Below are positions 20,228 to 32,001 of a stretch of 64,000 nt of DNA, one piece after another. Source of the DNA: Pseudofulvimonas gallinarii (GTDB taxonomy: Bacteria > Pseudomonadota > Gammaproteobacteria > Xanthomonadales > UBA2363); contig NZ_SMAF01000008.1 in NCBI RefSeq assembly GCF_004343305.1, positions 1-64,000 of the forward strand, in the 5' to 3' direction. The number at the start of each line of letters is the position of its first letter. The stretch's first letter is position 1. The position numbers and the translations under genes were made by a program. A model generated the notes under the pieces. It did no database searches. It was not told the origin of the DNA and saw only the letters and a program-made list of their open reading frames with translations.

Positions 20228-20787
20228 CGACGGTTTCTCCTGGAGCGCGGCAACATGCTGCGCAGCACGTTGTCGCGATTGACAAAATGATGCTGGAGGG
20301 CGGCGCCGGCGTGCATGAGCAGCACGATGACCAGCACGATCAGTCCAGCAAAATGCAGACCGCCGGCGAGCGCCTTGAGTTCCGCACTGCGTTCCACCAG
20401 CGCCGGCACCTTGAACTGGCCGAACCACTGCAGCGGGAAACCGGACGCGGAATTGTAGAGCCAGCCGGTCAGCGGCATTCCGATCAGCACCACGTACAGC
20501 GCCACGTGCGAGAACGACGCAGCAAGATGCTGCCAACGCGGCATCGGCGGCAGCAGCGGCCGACCGCGGTCGAGCAGCCGGATCAGCAGGCGCAGCAGCG
20601 CCAGGACGAGGATGGTCAGGCCGACGGACTTGTGCAGCGTGTACAGGCGGATGCGTTCCACCGGCGTGAAGTCGCCGTATTTCATCACCAGTCCCATCAC
20701 CGCCATGGCGATCACCGCCAGCGCCAGCAGCCAGTGCAGCAGCTTGATCGGGGTGCTCCAGTCCTGCGCCGTATTGCGCCAACTCAT
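20224..20787 (-). CDS. Cytochrome b561
   Basis: This 187-residue integral membrane protein has four hydrophobic helices and probably binds two b-type hemes, passing electrons from the quinone pool or to a periplasmic acceptor. Candidate ligands are H18 (LLHWLLA), H52 (YTLHKSVG), H145 (LHFAGLI) and H159 (LLMHAG), the usual spacing for the family. ATGA overlaps join it to YceI genes on both sides. Pairing of cytochrome b561 with YceI is widespread (yceJ-yceI in E. coli); having YceI on both sides is less usual. Confidence 0.92.
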   Translation of the reverse strand: MSWRNTAQDWSTPIKLLHWLLALAVIAMAVMGLVMKYGDFTPVERIRLYTLHKSVGLTILVLALLRLLIRLLDRGRPLLPPMPRWQHLAASFSHVALYVVLIGMPLTGWLYNSASGFPLQWFGQFKVPALVERSAELKALAGGLHFAGLIVLVIVLLMHAGAALQHHFVNRDNVLRSMLPRSRRNRR

Positions 20788-21401
20788 TTCGGAATCTCCT
20801 GTTGCTGTCCGCTGGAGGCCACATCGGGCGGATCCGCCACCTGCGCTTCCAGTTCGATGATCACCTCGACACGGTCGCCGATCAATGTCCGGTACCGATC
20901 CATGCCGAAGTCGTGACGCGACACCTGGCCGCGCGCACTGACGCCGAGGCGTCGCTTCATGGTCAGGGAAAATCGGCGCAGGTCGTTGACGGTGAACTCG
21001 AACACGACCGGCCGGCTGATGCCACGGATCGTCAGGTCACCATGCAGCCGGCCATGTTGTCCGTCGAGTACCTCGACCCGCGTCGACACCAGGCAGACCT
21101 CGGGGTGCGCGCGCTGGTCGAAGAATGCCGGCCGTTGCAGCGCCCTTGTCCAGTCTGCATCGCCCATGTCCAGGCCAGACACCGGCAGGCAGATCTCGAT
21201 CCGGCTGTTGCGCCAGTCGTCGGCATCGAACCACAGGCCACCCTGCACGGGCCGGAACTGGCCGAGGCTGCGCGAGAAGCGCGCATGCTCGACGAAGAAC
21301 AGCACCCGGGTATGCAACGGATCGATCGCGAACCATTCCGGCGCGGCCTGCAAGGTCGGCGACGCAGACAGCAGCAGGGCCACCGCAACGATACGGATCA
21401 T
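20784..21401 (-). CDS. YceI-family periplasmic lipid-binding protein, first copy
   Basis: The 205-residue protein has a signal peptide ending near LQAAPEW, then the YceI barrel opening with FAIDPLHTRVLFFVEHARFS. The central DMGDADWTRALQRPAFFDQRAHPEV and the closing FGMDRYRTLIGDRVEVIIELE fit the family. Its ATG overlaps the stop of the upstream GTPase as ATGA and its stop overlaps the cytochrome start, so it sits inside one coupled operon. It differs clearly from the second YceI gene, so this is an old duplication or two separate recruitments. Confidence 0.88.
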   Translation of the reverse strand: MIRIVAVALLLSASPTLQAAPEWFAIDPLHTRVLFFVEHARFSRSLGQFRPVQGGLWFDADDWRNSRIEICLPVSGLDMGDADWTRALQRPAFFDQRAHPEVCLVSTRVEVLDGQHGRLHGDLTIRGISRPVVFEFTVNDLRRFSLTMKRRLGVSARGQVSRHDFGMDRYRTLIGDRVEVIIELEAQVADPPDVASSGQQQEIPK

Positions 21402-22885
21402 GCCGGGCCCTTCGGATCGCGCGACGGACGGACGGTCTCCACGACCACGTCGCGCAGCACGCCGAGCACACGCGGCGCCGGCACCTGGCGCAGGCGATCG
21501 GCGAACGCCTGCGCCGCCGCTTCGCCGTCGAGCCGGCCGGCCTCGGCGAGCGTCTGTGCGACGGCCTTGCCGAGGCTGTCGAAGATCATGCCATAGGCCA
21601 CCGCATGCGCGAGGCCGCCGCCCAGCGTGCCCAGGCCGGGAAACGCCTTGGCGGCATTGCCGGCGATGGCCAGCACGACGGCCGTCGTCGTGCGCAACGT
21701 GCGGCCGGCGCGATCGATCAGCGCATCGATGTCGATCTGCCGCACCGTTGTCTCGTAAAGGGACGCCAGTTCGCGGACCAGACCCGTGCCCAGCGCGCCC
21801 TGGATGACCAGGTCGCTGCCCGGCGCCACCGCTGCCAGCGCGCCCACCACCGCACGCCGCGTGTATTTCGCCACCACCGCCTCGGCCAGTTCGCTGCGTC
21901 GGCGCGTCTCGACTTCGCCCAGTTGCTGGTCCAGGCCCTTGAGGACGGCATGCTGGCGCGCTGCTTCGAAGGCGCCGGCGCCCGCTGCCAGGCGGCGCGA
22001 CAGCACGCCCGTCAGCGGCTTGACATGCGGCGGCCGCGGCCGGCGCTGCACGACGATGCCCGCGGCGGTTTCCACTTCCACCTCTTCCTCGCCGCCCGCG
22101 CTGACGGCGACCACCTCGCAGCCGCTGCGTTCGGCCAGGCGCCCAAGCAACCGCCGGGTTTCGTCGGCGCTGTAGCGGTCAGCCTGGTTCAGCACCAGCA
22201 GGACGGGCTTGCCGAAGGCCCGCAGCCAGTCGACTTCAGCGGCTTCGCTGCGGCCGAGGTCGCCGCTGCACAGGTACAGCACCCAGTGCGCACGCAGGAC
22301 TTCAGCGCGGGCCAGCGCTTCGCGCCCGGCGTCTTCCTGGCTGCCGGGCACATCCGCCAGCACCAGCTCGCGACCATCCGGCAGCGTCCCGCGGTAATGA
22401 TGGACGACCTGCGTGGTGCCACCGATGACGTCGCTGGCCGTATCGGCGCCGGGCACCAGCGCACGGATCAGCGCGCTCTTGCCAGCGTTGATGGCGCCGA
22501 AGACCGCGACGTGCAGCTCGCCACTGGCGGCACGCGCGTCGAGGTCGGTCAGTTCATCATCCACCGCCGGCACCGCGGTCTCCAGCTCCAGCAGGCGCGC
22601 GGCCCGCTGCTGGATGCGTTCGCGCGTGACCGGTTCGACAGCCCGCGGCGTCGCCCGGGTGCGTCGCCGCCGCAGGAGTCGCCAGCCGAGCCCGGCGATC
22701 ACCACGGCCGCCAGCGACAGTAGCGAGATGTACAGGTAACGGAACCCGGCGGGCAAAGCCTGCAGGCGCTGCCAGACCGACAGGGCGGTATCGACGGTCA
22801 GCAGCGCCAGGAGCAGCGCACCGCCCACCGCCGCGGCAAGCAGCGCGAAAAGCAACCAGCGGATCAGCGTGGAAACGGGAGGCAC
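21398..22885 (-). CDS. Membrane-anchored Era-like/DUF697 GTPase, first copy (GTPase A)
   Basis: The 495-residue protein begins with two membrane helices at about 11-31 and 49-68. A GTPase domain follows with P-loop GAINAGKS (130-137), DVPG (178-181) and a variant G4 motif NQAD (233-236) in place of NKxD. A DUF697-like hydrophobic C-terminal half runs from about 320 to 490. The shared sequence LVLNQADRYSADET shows it is a paralogue of the GTPase at 18331. The GTG at 22885 is the best start, though its ribosome site is weak. The open frame further upstream is antisense to the M23 gene. It heads a five-gene operon with a stop-start ATGA overlap to YceI. Cellular role unknown. Confidence 0.8.
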   Translation of the reverse strand: MPPVSTLIRWLLFALLAAAVGGALLLALLTVDTALSVWQRLQALPAGFRYLYISLLSLAAVVIAGLGWRLLRRRRTRATPRAVEPVTRERIQQRAARLLELETAVPAVDDELTDLDARAASGELHVAVFGAINAGKSALIRALVPGADTASDVIGGTTQVVHHYRGTLPDGRELVLADVPGSQEDAGREALARAEVLRAHWVLYLCSGDLGRSEAAEVDWLRAFGKPVLLVLNQADRYSADETRRLLGRLAERSGCEVVAVSAGGEEEVEVETAAGIVVQRRPRPPHVKPLTGVLSRRLAAGAGAFEAARQHAVLKGLDQQLGEVETRRRSELAEAVVAKYTRRAVVGALAAVAPGSDLVIQGALGTGLVRELASLYETTVRQIDIDALIDRAGRTLRTTTAVVLAIAGNAAKAFPGLGTLGGGLAHAVAYGMIFDSLGKAVAQTLAEAGRLDGEAAAQAFADRLRQVPAPRVLGVLRDVVVETVRPSRDPKGPA

Positions 22886-22957
22886 GCCGGCATGGTAGCC
22901 GCTGCCGCCGGACGCGTCTTGAACGGCTGCGATACCGCCACTAAGGTTTCCCGGGCC

Positions 22958-23908
22958 ATGACCGCTGCCCTTACCCTGCCGAGATCCGCGCTGGTCGCAA
23001 TGCTGGCGCTGGGTTTGTCGGCGCCCCTGTCGGCGAAGCAGCTGTACGAATACGTCGATGCCAATGGCATCCGGCATTTCACCGATACGCCGCCGCAGAC
23101 CGACGCGCCGGTCAAGGCGACGCGCATCCAGGTCGACAACAAGCCGCTGGTCCGCCTGGAAACCCGCGACGTCGACGGCCGGTCCGGCCGCATCATCGTG
23201 CACAACCTCAGCGCCGGACCGGTCGAAGTGGATGTGGAACTGCGCGAGGCCGTCAATGTCGACGCCGATCCCCCGCTCCCGCGCCGTTTCGTGCTTGGCC
23301 ATGCCGGCGAACACGCGCTGGCCGTGGTCTCGACACGCGACCGCAGCAAGGATGCCGCCTTCCAGGTCTCGGTGAATGCGGTGCCCGGCGATCCCCGTTC
23401 GCAACCCGATCCGCTGGTGCATTACCGGCTGCCCTTTCCGGCCGGCACGCGCTATCTGGTCAGCCAGGGCTTCGGCGGTGGATACAGCCACACCGACGAA
23501 CAGAACTTCCATGCCGTCGACCTCGGCGTGGCCGAAGGCACGCCGATTCTCGCCGCGCGCGATGGACTGGTGGTCGAAGTGGAGCGCGACTTCTATGAAT
23601 CCGGCGCCGACCGCAGCCGCCTTGCCGCACGCGCGAACATGGTCCGCGTCCTGCACGAGGACGGCACCATGGCCGTCTACGCACACCTGGCCTACGAAAG
23701 CACGCTGGTGACGCCGGGCAGCGTTGTCCTGGCCGGACAACGCATAGGCTCGGCGGGTGCGACCGGATTTGCGACCGGCCCGCATCTGCATTTCGTCGTC
23801 CAGCGCAATGCCGGCATGCGGCTGGTCTCGATCCCGTTCAGGTTTTCCGAGGCAGACGGCGCACCGTATACACCGGAAAGAAGCCGCGGCTGGCTGCGCG
23901 TACCCTGA
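22958..23908 (+). CDS. Periplasmic DUF4124-M23 peptidoglycan hydrolase
   Basis: The 316-residue protein has a signal peptide (cut near LSAKQ), then a DUF4124 domain at about 27-60 (LYEYVDANGIRHFTDTPP) and a middle beta domain. A C-terminal M23/LytM domain runs from about 165 to 300. The metal site is partly visible as FHAVDLG and GPHLHFV; the first motif is HxxxD, as in active members. It probably cleaves peptidoglycan peptides or activates another hydrolase. I start at ATG 22958, preceded by an AAGG. It diverges from the GTPase operon across about 70 bases. It is not closely similar to the M23 gene at 386. Confidence 0.85.
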   Translation: MTAALTLPRSALVAMLALGLSAPLSAKQLYEYVDANGIRHFTDTPPQTDAPVKATRIQVDNKPLVRLETRDVDGRSGRIIVHNLSAGPVEVDVELREAVNVDADPPLPRRFVLGHAGEHALAVVSTRDRSKDAAFQVSVNAVPGDPRSQPDPLVHYRLPFPAGTRYLVSQGFGGGYSHTDEQNFHAVDLGVAEGTPILAARDGLVVEVERDFYESGADRSRLAARANMVRVLHEDGTMAVYAHLAYESTLVTPGSVVLAGQRIGSAGATGFATGPHLHFVVQRNAGMRLVSIPFRFSEADGAPYTPERSRGWLRVP

Positions 23909-23974
23909 GCCGTAAAACCCGTAGCGATAATCGGGGATAGAATCCATCCTCCCGTTTTTCGAGGCGGACCCGCC

Positions 23975-24532
23975 GTGGCTGATATCACCTTGTTGCTGTC
24001 CGGCACCCGCGAAGATGGCAGGCCCGATCTGGGCGCGGTGTTCGACCAGCTGTATGACGAACTCAAGCGGATCGCGATCGCCCGGGTCGCGGAACTTGGC
24101 CAGCGCGACACGCTGTCTGCCACCGGACTGGTGCACGAGGCTTATCTAAAGCTCATCGCCGCCGACCAGCTGTCGCTCTCCTCGCGCAAGCATTTCTTCG
24201 CCTGTGCCGCACGCGCCATGCGGCAGATCCTGATCGACCGCAACCGCGGCGCACTGGCGGCGAAGCGCGGCGCCGACTTCGAGCGCATCACCCTGTCGCG
24301 CTGTGACGCCGAAGCGGCAACCCCGGCACTCCTGGATCTCGACCGCGCCCTGGACGATCTTGAACAGATCGACCCCGACCTGCGGGAGCTGGTCGAACTA
24401 CGCTATTTCGCCGGCCTCTCGCTCGCGGTAATCGCCGAGCTGCGCGGCATTTCCCTGCGCACCGCCGCGCGCGACTGGGAACGCGCACGGACGCTGCTGC
24501 AGATGCGACTCGACGCCGATGCAATCCGGTGA
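23975..24532 (+). CDS. ECF-type RNA polymerase sigma factor paired with a kinase
   Basis: The 185-residue protein is an extracytoplasmic-function sigma factor of the TIGR02999-like group, whose members commonly sit beside Ser/Thr kinases. Region 2 is seen as TGLVHEAYLKLI through ARAMRQILIDRNRG, and region 4 as LRELVELRYFAGLSLAVIAELRGIS followed by a helix-turn-helix. The GTG start has GAGGCGG seven bases upstream. No anti-sigma gene adjoins; instead the kinase gene overlaps its last 14 bases. Kinase-dependent activation is a plausible reading from known sigma-kinase pairs, not shown here. Confidence 0.92.
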   Translation: MADITLLLSGTREDGRPDLGAVFDQLYDELKRIAIARVAELGQRDTLSATGLVHEAYLKLIAADQLSLSSRKHFFACAARAMRQILIDRNRGALAAKRGADFERITLSRCDAEAATPALLDLDRALDDLEQIDPDLRELVELRYFAGLSLAVIAELRGISLRTAARDWERARTLLQMRLDADAIR

Positions 24533-27212
24533 ACTGAACCGCTGGCGGGAAGCCAACCGGCTTTTTGCCGAGTGGCTGGCGCTTGAAGAAGCCGCCCGTC
24601 ACGACTGGCTTGCATCGCTGCGCGCGGACGAGGATGTGGCCACGCTGCTGCGACAGCTCGTCGCGCGCCATGCCGCCGATGATGGCGCGACGCTGGGCTT
24701 CGCCGGGACGATCGCTGCCGTCCCGTCTGCGGTACCTGTCCGCAACGCACTGTCCGGCCGCCGAATCGGGGACTGGACACTGCTGGACGAACTCGGTCGG
24801 GGCGGCATGTCCGTCGTCTACCGTGCCCGTCGTGACGGCGGCTTCGATCAATTCGCCGCCATAAAGCTGCTCGGCCTTGCCGCACTGGGGTCGGACGGCA
24901 CTTCCAGGTTCGAACACGAACGCGCCGTGCTTGCCCGGCTGAGGCATCCGCACATCGCAACGCTGATCGACGGCGGCATCGCCGACGACGGCACGCCGTA
25001 TCTGGCGATGGCGCTGGTCGAGGGTCTCGACCTCGCCACGTACTGCGACACGTTCAAGCTCGACTGGCGCCACCGGGTCCGGCTCGTCCGCATGGTCTGC
25101 GACGCCGTCGCCTATGCCCATCGCAACCTGCTGGTCCATCGGGACATCAAGCCATCCAACATCCTGGTTACCCGGGAAGGATTGCCGATACTGCTGGACT
25201 TCGGTATCGCGAAGCTGCTCGATGTCGATACGGACCACACACGCACCGGGATGCGCGCGCTCACGCCCGCATACGCCGCACCGGAGCAGTTGAATGCCGA
25301 TATCGTAACCACGGCGACGGATGTGTACGCGCTGGGCATCGTGCTGCGCAACCTGTGTGATCGCATCCCGTCGATTCCCGTCGATCTGCGCAACATCATT
25401 GCCAAGGCGACCCGCGGCGAGCCGGATCGGCGGTATCCGGATGCACGCGCACTGGGCGAGGACCTCGACAATCTGCTCCAGCAGCGTCCCGTCGAGGCCA
25501 CGCCTGACAGCTGGGCCTACCGCCTGAGCGTTCTACTGCGGCGTCGCCGCGGCGCCGTGGTGGCTGGCGTGCTCGTGGTCGCATCGCTGGTGGCCGGCCT
25601 GAGCGTGGCCCTCTGGCAGGCACATCGGGCGGCGCAGGAAGCCATGGAGGCACGCCGTCAGGCCGCGCGCGCCGAGGCCAGCCGGGACTTCCTTTTTTCC
25701 ATAGTCCACGCCGGCGACCGGACACACGGCAATGACGCGGATGTCCCGGTATCGCAGGTCATCCAGCGTGGCGTACTCGCGCTGCAGGACCAGCCTCCCG
25801 AGGATCCGGAGCTGCATGCGGAAATGGCCATGATGCTGGGCGAGCTGGAGACGATCGTTGGCCAGTATGACAGTGCGATGCGGCTTTTCGACGCCTCGGG
25901 TAAACAGTTGTCGGTATTGGACAATCCCGCGCTCGTCGCCGGGTTGTCGGTGCGACGTGGCGTACTCGCAAACACGCGCGGCGATCCCGCCGCAGCGATT
26001 TCCCACTTCGAAGATGCATTGGCCGCCGCACGGGGCGTGCCGGACGAACGCAAGGCCGCGCTGGTTCCCGCTGCGCTGGACGGCTGGGCCTATGCCATGG
26101 ACAACACCGGCCGGGGCGACGAAGCCAGGCACCATCTCGAGGAAGTTCTCGCCACCGCCTCGTACGCGCCACCGGATTCCGATGCCCACGTCGCCCTGCT
26201 GGTCGCGCTGCAGTCGGTCACGCGCAACCCACCGGATCGCCTCGCGCTGCTCAGGCGCATCGATGATGCGTACAGGAAGCTCAGACCGTCCTTGACCGAC
26301 CGCATCGTACTCGCGCACGGAATGGCGTCGGCCCATCTGGCATTGCGACAGCCGGCCGAGGCGCTGCCTTGGGCCCGCGAGGCCTCCCACCTGACCGACC
26401 GCGCGCACCCGGGTGCGACAATCCGGCGTGCGCGGGCCCGCAACAATCTTGGCAATGCCGCGTCGCACGCCTTTTCACTTGGAGAGGCGGTTGCGGCCCA
26501 CCGCTTTTCGCTGGACCTGTACCGTCAGCTCGGGGACGAACGCTCGCCGGCCTATGCCGCCGCGCTGCACAATCTGGGTGTCCTGCTCCGGGACATCGGC
26601 CATCCGCAGGCTGCACTGCCCCTGCTTGAACAGGCCACCGCGCTGGCCCGGGAACATTTCGGGGACGCCGATATCCGGCGTATCCATGCGCAACGCAATC
26701 TGGCCCTGGCACGGGCGTTCAGCGGGGATGCCTTTATTGCCGCGACGGAATGGCAGGACGCCCTGCGGCTGTTGCCGGACTCCGCGAGCGCCCTTGACCG
26801 GCACGACATGTGGGTGTCCGGCGCACTCATTGCCGCATCACGCAAGGACGCCGCCGAGACAGAACGGCTTGCGGGCGAGATCACCCGTCTCGTCGCGGCC
26901 GAGGCCAGCCCTTTGCTGGCCAACCCGCGTGCGCGCGCATGGCAGCGCGGGCTGCCAGCCATCGCCACGGCACTGCATGGCGACGCTGCCGCCGCACAAC
27001 AGTTGTTCCAGGAGGCCCTTGCCGATGTCGACCACGCGCATCACGCCGACTGGGCCGCCCATCGCCACATCCTTCTCGTCTGGGCGGAGCACTGCGACCG
27101 CGAGGGTGACGGCGACGCCGCGCGTCGGCACCGCGCCGACGCCGCGGCCCTGCTACGCGCCGGCGGCCTCGAAGCCGATGACCTCAGCGGAACCGCGGTC
27201 CTGCCGGACTGA
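24519..27212 (+). CDS. Membrane Ser/Thr protein kinase with C-terminal TPR region
   Basis: The 897-residue protein carries a complete Hanks-type kinase domain at about 85-320: glycine loop GRGGMS (93-98), catalytic Lys in AIK (116), HRDIKPSN (207-214) and DFG (227-229). One membrane helix spans about 345-366. The remaining 500 residues are helical repeats with TPR character, which would lie outside the cytoplasm and may sense a ligand. The ATG overlaps the sigma gene by 14 bases, so the two are coupled and probably form a signalling pair. The activation segment has Thr residues (TRTGMRALTPAYAAPE) suited to phosphorylation. Signal unknown. Confidence 0.93.
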   Translation: MQSGELNRWREANRLFAEWLALEEAARHDWLASLRADEDVATLLRQLVARHAADDGATLGFAGTIAAVPSAVPVRNALSGRRIGDWTLLDELGRGGMSVVYRARRDGGFDQFAAIKLLGLAALGSDGTSRFEHERAVLARLRHPHIATLIDGGIADDGTPYLAMALVEGLDLATYCDTFKLDWRHRVRLVRMVCDAVAYAHRNLLVHRDIKPSNILVTREGLPILLDFGIAKLLDVDTDHTRTGMRALTPAYAAPEQLNADIVTTATDVYALGIVLRNLCDRIPSIPVDLRNIIAKATRGEPDRRYPDARALGEDLDNLLQQRPVEATPDSWAYRLSVLLRRRRGAVVAGVLVVASLVAGLSVALWQAHRAAQEAMEARRQAARAEASRDFLFSIVHAGDRTHGNDADVPVSQVIQRGVLALQDQPPEDPELHAEMAMMLGELETIVGQYDSAMRLFDASGKQLSVLDNPALVAGLSVRRGVLANTRGDPAAAISHFEDALAAARGVPDERKAALVPAALDGWAYAMDNTGRGDEARHHLEEVLATASYAPPDSDAHVALLVALQSVTRNPPDRLALLRRIDDAYRKLRPSLTDRIVLAHGMASAHLALRQPAEALPWAREASHLTDRAHPGATIRRARARNNLGNAASHAFSLGEAVAAHRFSLDLYRQLGDERSPAYAAALHNLGVLLRDIGHPQAALPLLEQATALAREHFGDADIRRIHAQRNLALARAFSGDAFIAATEWQDALRLLPDSASALDRHDMWVSGALIAASRKDAAETERLAGEITRLVAAEASPLLANPRARAWQRGLPAIATALHGDAAAAQQLFQEALADVDHAHHADWAAHRHILLVWAEHCDREGDGDAARRHRADAAALLRAGGLEADDLSGTAVLPD

Positions 27213-27269
27213 CATCATCCAGCGGGTGCCGCTGGCGTGGTCCGGCAACGGCCTCCGAGGAAGCCGCGC

Positions 27270-29364
<2,095 letters not shown>

Positions 29365-30105
29365 CATCCGGCCCGTGATACCGCCGCGGGCCGACGGCGG
29401 CACCATACGCCAGCGGAACGGCATGGACAAGGGCCGTCCGATCAGACGTGATCCGGGCCTGCGAAGCTCTGGGGTGCGCATAGTCGCTGTCGGCCGCTTT
29501 TATATCCGGGCGCTCAGAAGTGCTCGTTTCTTCATCCGTGCCGATGGAATTGGCCTTGTCGATGGAGGTACTTGGAGTCGACGCGGCGGCGCTGCCGCCC
29601 GGCACACGGGGACGCCTGGCCTTCGCTCTCGACGCGCCGCTGGCGCCGCGCGCGAACGTACCGACCAGTACAGCCGCCACACCGGTACCGCCAACGCACT
29701 GCCGAACCGTCTCTTCGCGCCGGGCGGTCCTGACGCATGCGCAATACAGCGGCCACCACCGAAACAGGACGGTAACGTGTACGGGTACATTCCTGGCCCG
29801 ACCCTCGACGGCGGCGGTGTTTTTGCATGCATTGCCGGCTTCGGGATTCTTGCCGCCGCGGGCCGGCCGAGGCTGCTGGAATTCCGCGCCATCGCCGGAC
29901 CAACGGGCACCACACTCGTCCATGTCGACGTGGCGCCGGAGGACGACACGGCGCGCCTTCCATCCGGCGCGGCCGCCTTACCCGTGCCGGCAACCTGGCC
30001 GTTGTCGTGCCTGGCGCCCAGACCGGTCACAGTGATGACACGGATGCAGCGCCGACGACGCCGACGGCAGCGTCAGCGAACACCTTGGAGGCGCCGGTTT
30101 GCGGT
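29365..30105. other. 740-base stretch without a confident gene
   Basis: Several overlapping open frames cross this stretch on both strands but none has a credible start, domain or consistent coding look. On the plus strand, GC-rich codons run in one frame at about 29770-30000 and seem to continue in another frame past 30000. That could be a decayed gene, but I cannot align it to a family. An AT-rich spot near 29500 (CTTTTATATCC) may be a promoter remnant. Confidence 0.35.
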
Positions 30106-31716
30106 TCACCCCGAAATTCCAGTGTCGACAGTTTCATGGACGGACAACGTCCGCCCGTCGTCGAGCTTCTTGAGGTAATGCAATGCCCGGCGGACATGGT
30201 GGACGATCTGTTCCAGCCAACGCTGCGCATTGAGGGCGCGCATCGCCGCGTCCGTCTCCATGCGGCCGGTGGCAGCCGCATCCATGATCGAGGTGCGCAG
30301 TAACGCCAGCGTGTCGAGCCGCGCATCGGTGAGCAGTGCCGGCGAGGGCCGGCCGCCCTCACGCTCGAGTTCGCGGGCACTGTCCAGAAGACCCTGGCCG
30401 AGTACGACCGCGTAGTCGTGCAATGCCGGCATCACCTCGAGATCGACATCGCGCCCAGCGAGGCTGGCGACCCGTACGAACTGGCGCACATGGTCCAGCA
30501 GGTGAAGGGTGTCGGCGAGCCTCGCGACTGTACGGGCATCAGCGGTGGGCAGGCGCTCCACGAGTTCGCCCGCCTGTCTGGCCGCCAACTGCCACTGCGT
30601 GTACTGCTCGTACGGCGCATGCTCGCGCGCAACCAGGCCCCGGCCAGAGGCTGCCAGTGCCTGTCCGAGAGCGCCGCGCAGCGTGGACACGGACGCAGCG
30701 ATGGCGAGCGCGGGAACCTCGCGAAGAGCCGGATCCAGGTGCCGCGTCAGCGCACTGCGCTGTTCGGGCAGCAGCCAGCGGACGAAGCGGGCCAGCTGCG
30801 GCACCAGCGGAATGAAAAGAATGGCGCCGAACAGGCTGAAGGCGGTATGGAAGGCCGCGATCACCAGCGCGTGGTCGGCGCCGGTGGCGCGCGTACCCAG
30901 CAACGATTCCAGGGACGGGATCAGCCAGGGCAGGAAGAAGAACACCACCACGGCGACGACGGCATTGAAGATGACATGGACACAGGCGGTTCGCCGGGCC
31001 GCCACACTTGCGCCCACGGCCGCCAGCACCGCCGTGAACGTCGTGCCGATGTGCTGGCCGATCACCAGGGCGGCGGCCTGGTCCAGTCCGATGGTTCCAC
31101 TCGCCGCCGCCGTGAGCGTGGTCGCGACCGCCGCACTGGAGGATTGCATGATCACCGTCATGACGATCCCGATGCCGACAAGCAGCAGGCGCACGCCGAT
31201 TCCGGCGCCCCCGTAGGCGGCCAGGTCGAAACGGTCGGACAGTCCGGACATACCCGCCTGCAGGGCATCGATTCCGACGAAGATCAGGCCGAAGCCGGCC
31301 AGGACGTTGCCGGTTTCAGCCAGGCGGTCGCGACCGAGCAGCCGCATGACAGCGCCAATGCCCACGAGCGGCATTGCGAACGGGCCCATCGAGAACTTCA
31401 TGCCCAGCAGCGAGACGATCCAGCCGGTGCTGGTCGTGCCCAGGTTGGCGCCGATGATCACGCCGATCGAGTTTTCGAAGGCGAGCAGCCCCGCGGAGAC
31501 GAAGCCGATGGTGGCCAACGTCGTGGCGGTGGAGGACTGAACGACCAGGGTGATGCCCGCGCCTGTCGCGACCGCGCTCAGGCGGTTGCCGGTGAATCGG
31601 GCCAGCAGGCGACGCAGCGCGTCGCCGGCAATCGCCTTCAGGCCGTCGGTCATCAGGATCATGCCGAGCAGGAACAGCCCGACGCCGCCGAGGATTGCCG
31701 GATACGTTGCCGTCAC
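30106..31716 (-). CDS. Na+/phosphate symporter family protein with PhoU-like tail
   Basis: The 536-residue inner-membrane protein is a Na/Pi cotransporter (NptA/PF02690 type). It has two inverted repeats of hydrophobic helices, each with the QSSS signature (VVQSSTATT and MQSSSAAV). The cytoplasmic tail from about 340 to 530 is helical and PhoU-like. It probably moves phosphate with sodium, importing or exporting as in other family members. The GTG start at 31716 has AGGTGG about five bases upstream. Nothing nearby suggests PhoB control, and I find no clear pho box in the upstream 280 bases. Confidence 0.9.
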   Translation of the reverse strand: MTATYPAILGGVGLFLLGMILMTDGLKAIAGDALRRLLARFTGNRLSAVATGAGITLVVQSSTATTLATIGFVSAGLLAFENSIGVIIGANLGTTSTGWIVSLLGMKFSMGPFAMPLVGIGAVMRLLGRDRLAETGNVLAGFGLIFVGIDALQAGMSGLSDRFDLAAYGGAGIGVRLLLVGIGIVMTVIMQSSSAAVATTLTAAASGTIGLDQAAALVIGQHIGTTFTAVLAAVGASVAARRTACVHVIFNAVVAVVVFFFLPWLIPSLESLLGTRATGADHALVIAAFHTAFSLFGAILFIPLVPQLARFVRWLLPEQRSALTRHLDPALREVPALAIAASVSTLRGALGQALAASGRGLVAREHAPYEQYTQWQLAARQAGELVERLPTADARTVARLADTLHLLDHVRQFVRVASLAGRDVDLEVMPALHDYAVVLGQGLLDSARELEREGGRPSPALLTDARLDTLALLRTSIMDAAATGRMETDAAMRALNAQRWLEQIVHHVRRALHYLKKLDDGRTLSVHETVDTGISG

Positions 31717-32001
31717 GCGCCCACCTGCTGGTCACTCCCGTCCACCGGACCGGCGGACTTTAGCGCCTGCGGCGAATTCGCACTCCGGTCAGGGTGGCGA
31801 GGGTGGATTCGACTGTGCTGCGCGCGGGCGCTGCGGATGCTGGGCAGCGCTGCCGTTGGCACCGTTCCGGCTCCTCCACCCATGATCCGGCACATTGGGC
31901 CCCTACGCCAAAGGGAGGGCGACCCGACCACCGAAGCGGCAGCCTCACGTACCCGGTGCCCGGAAGAGACCAGGGACCCCCGATACCGGGAATGGGTACG
32001 A

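Noticed and set aside
29520-30035. Open frames in the gap after the thiC riboswitch
   Set aside because: No start signal, domain or single consistent frame; called a possible decayed gene only.
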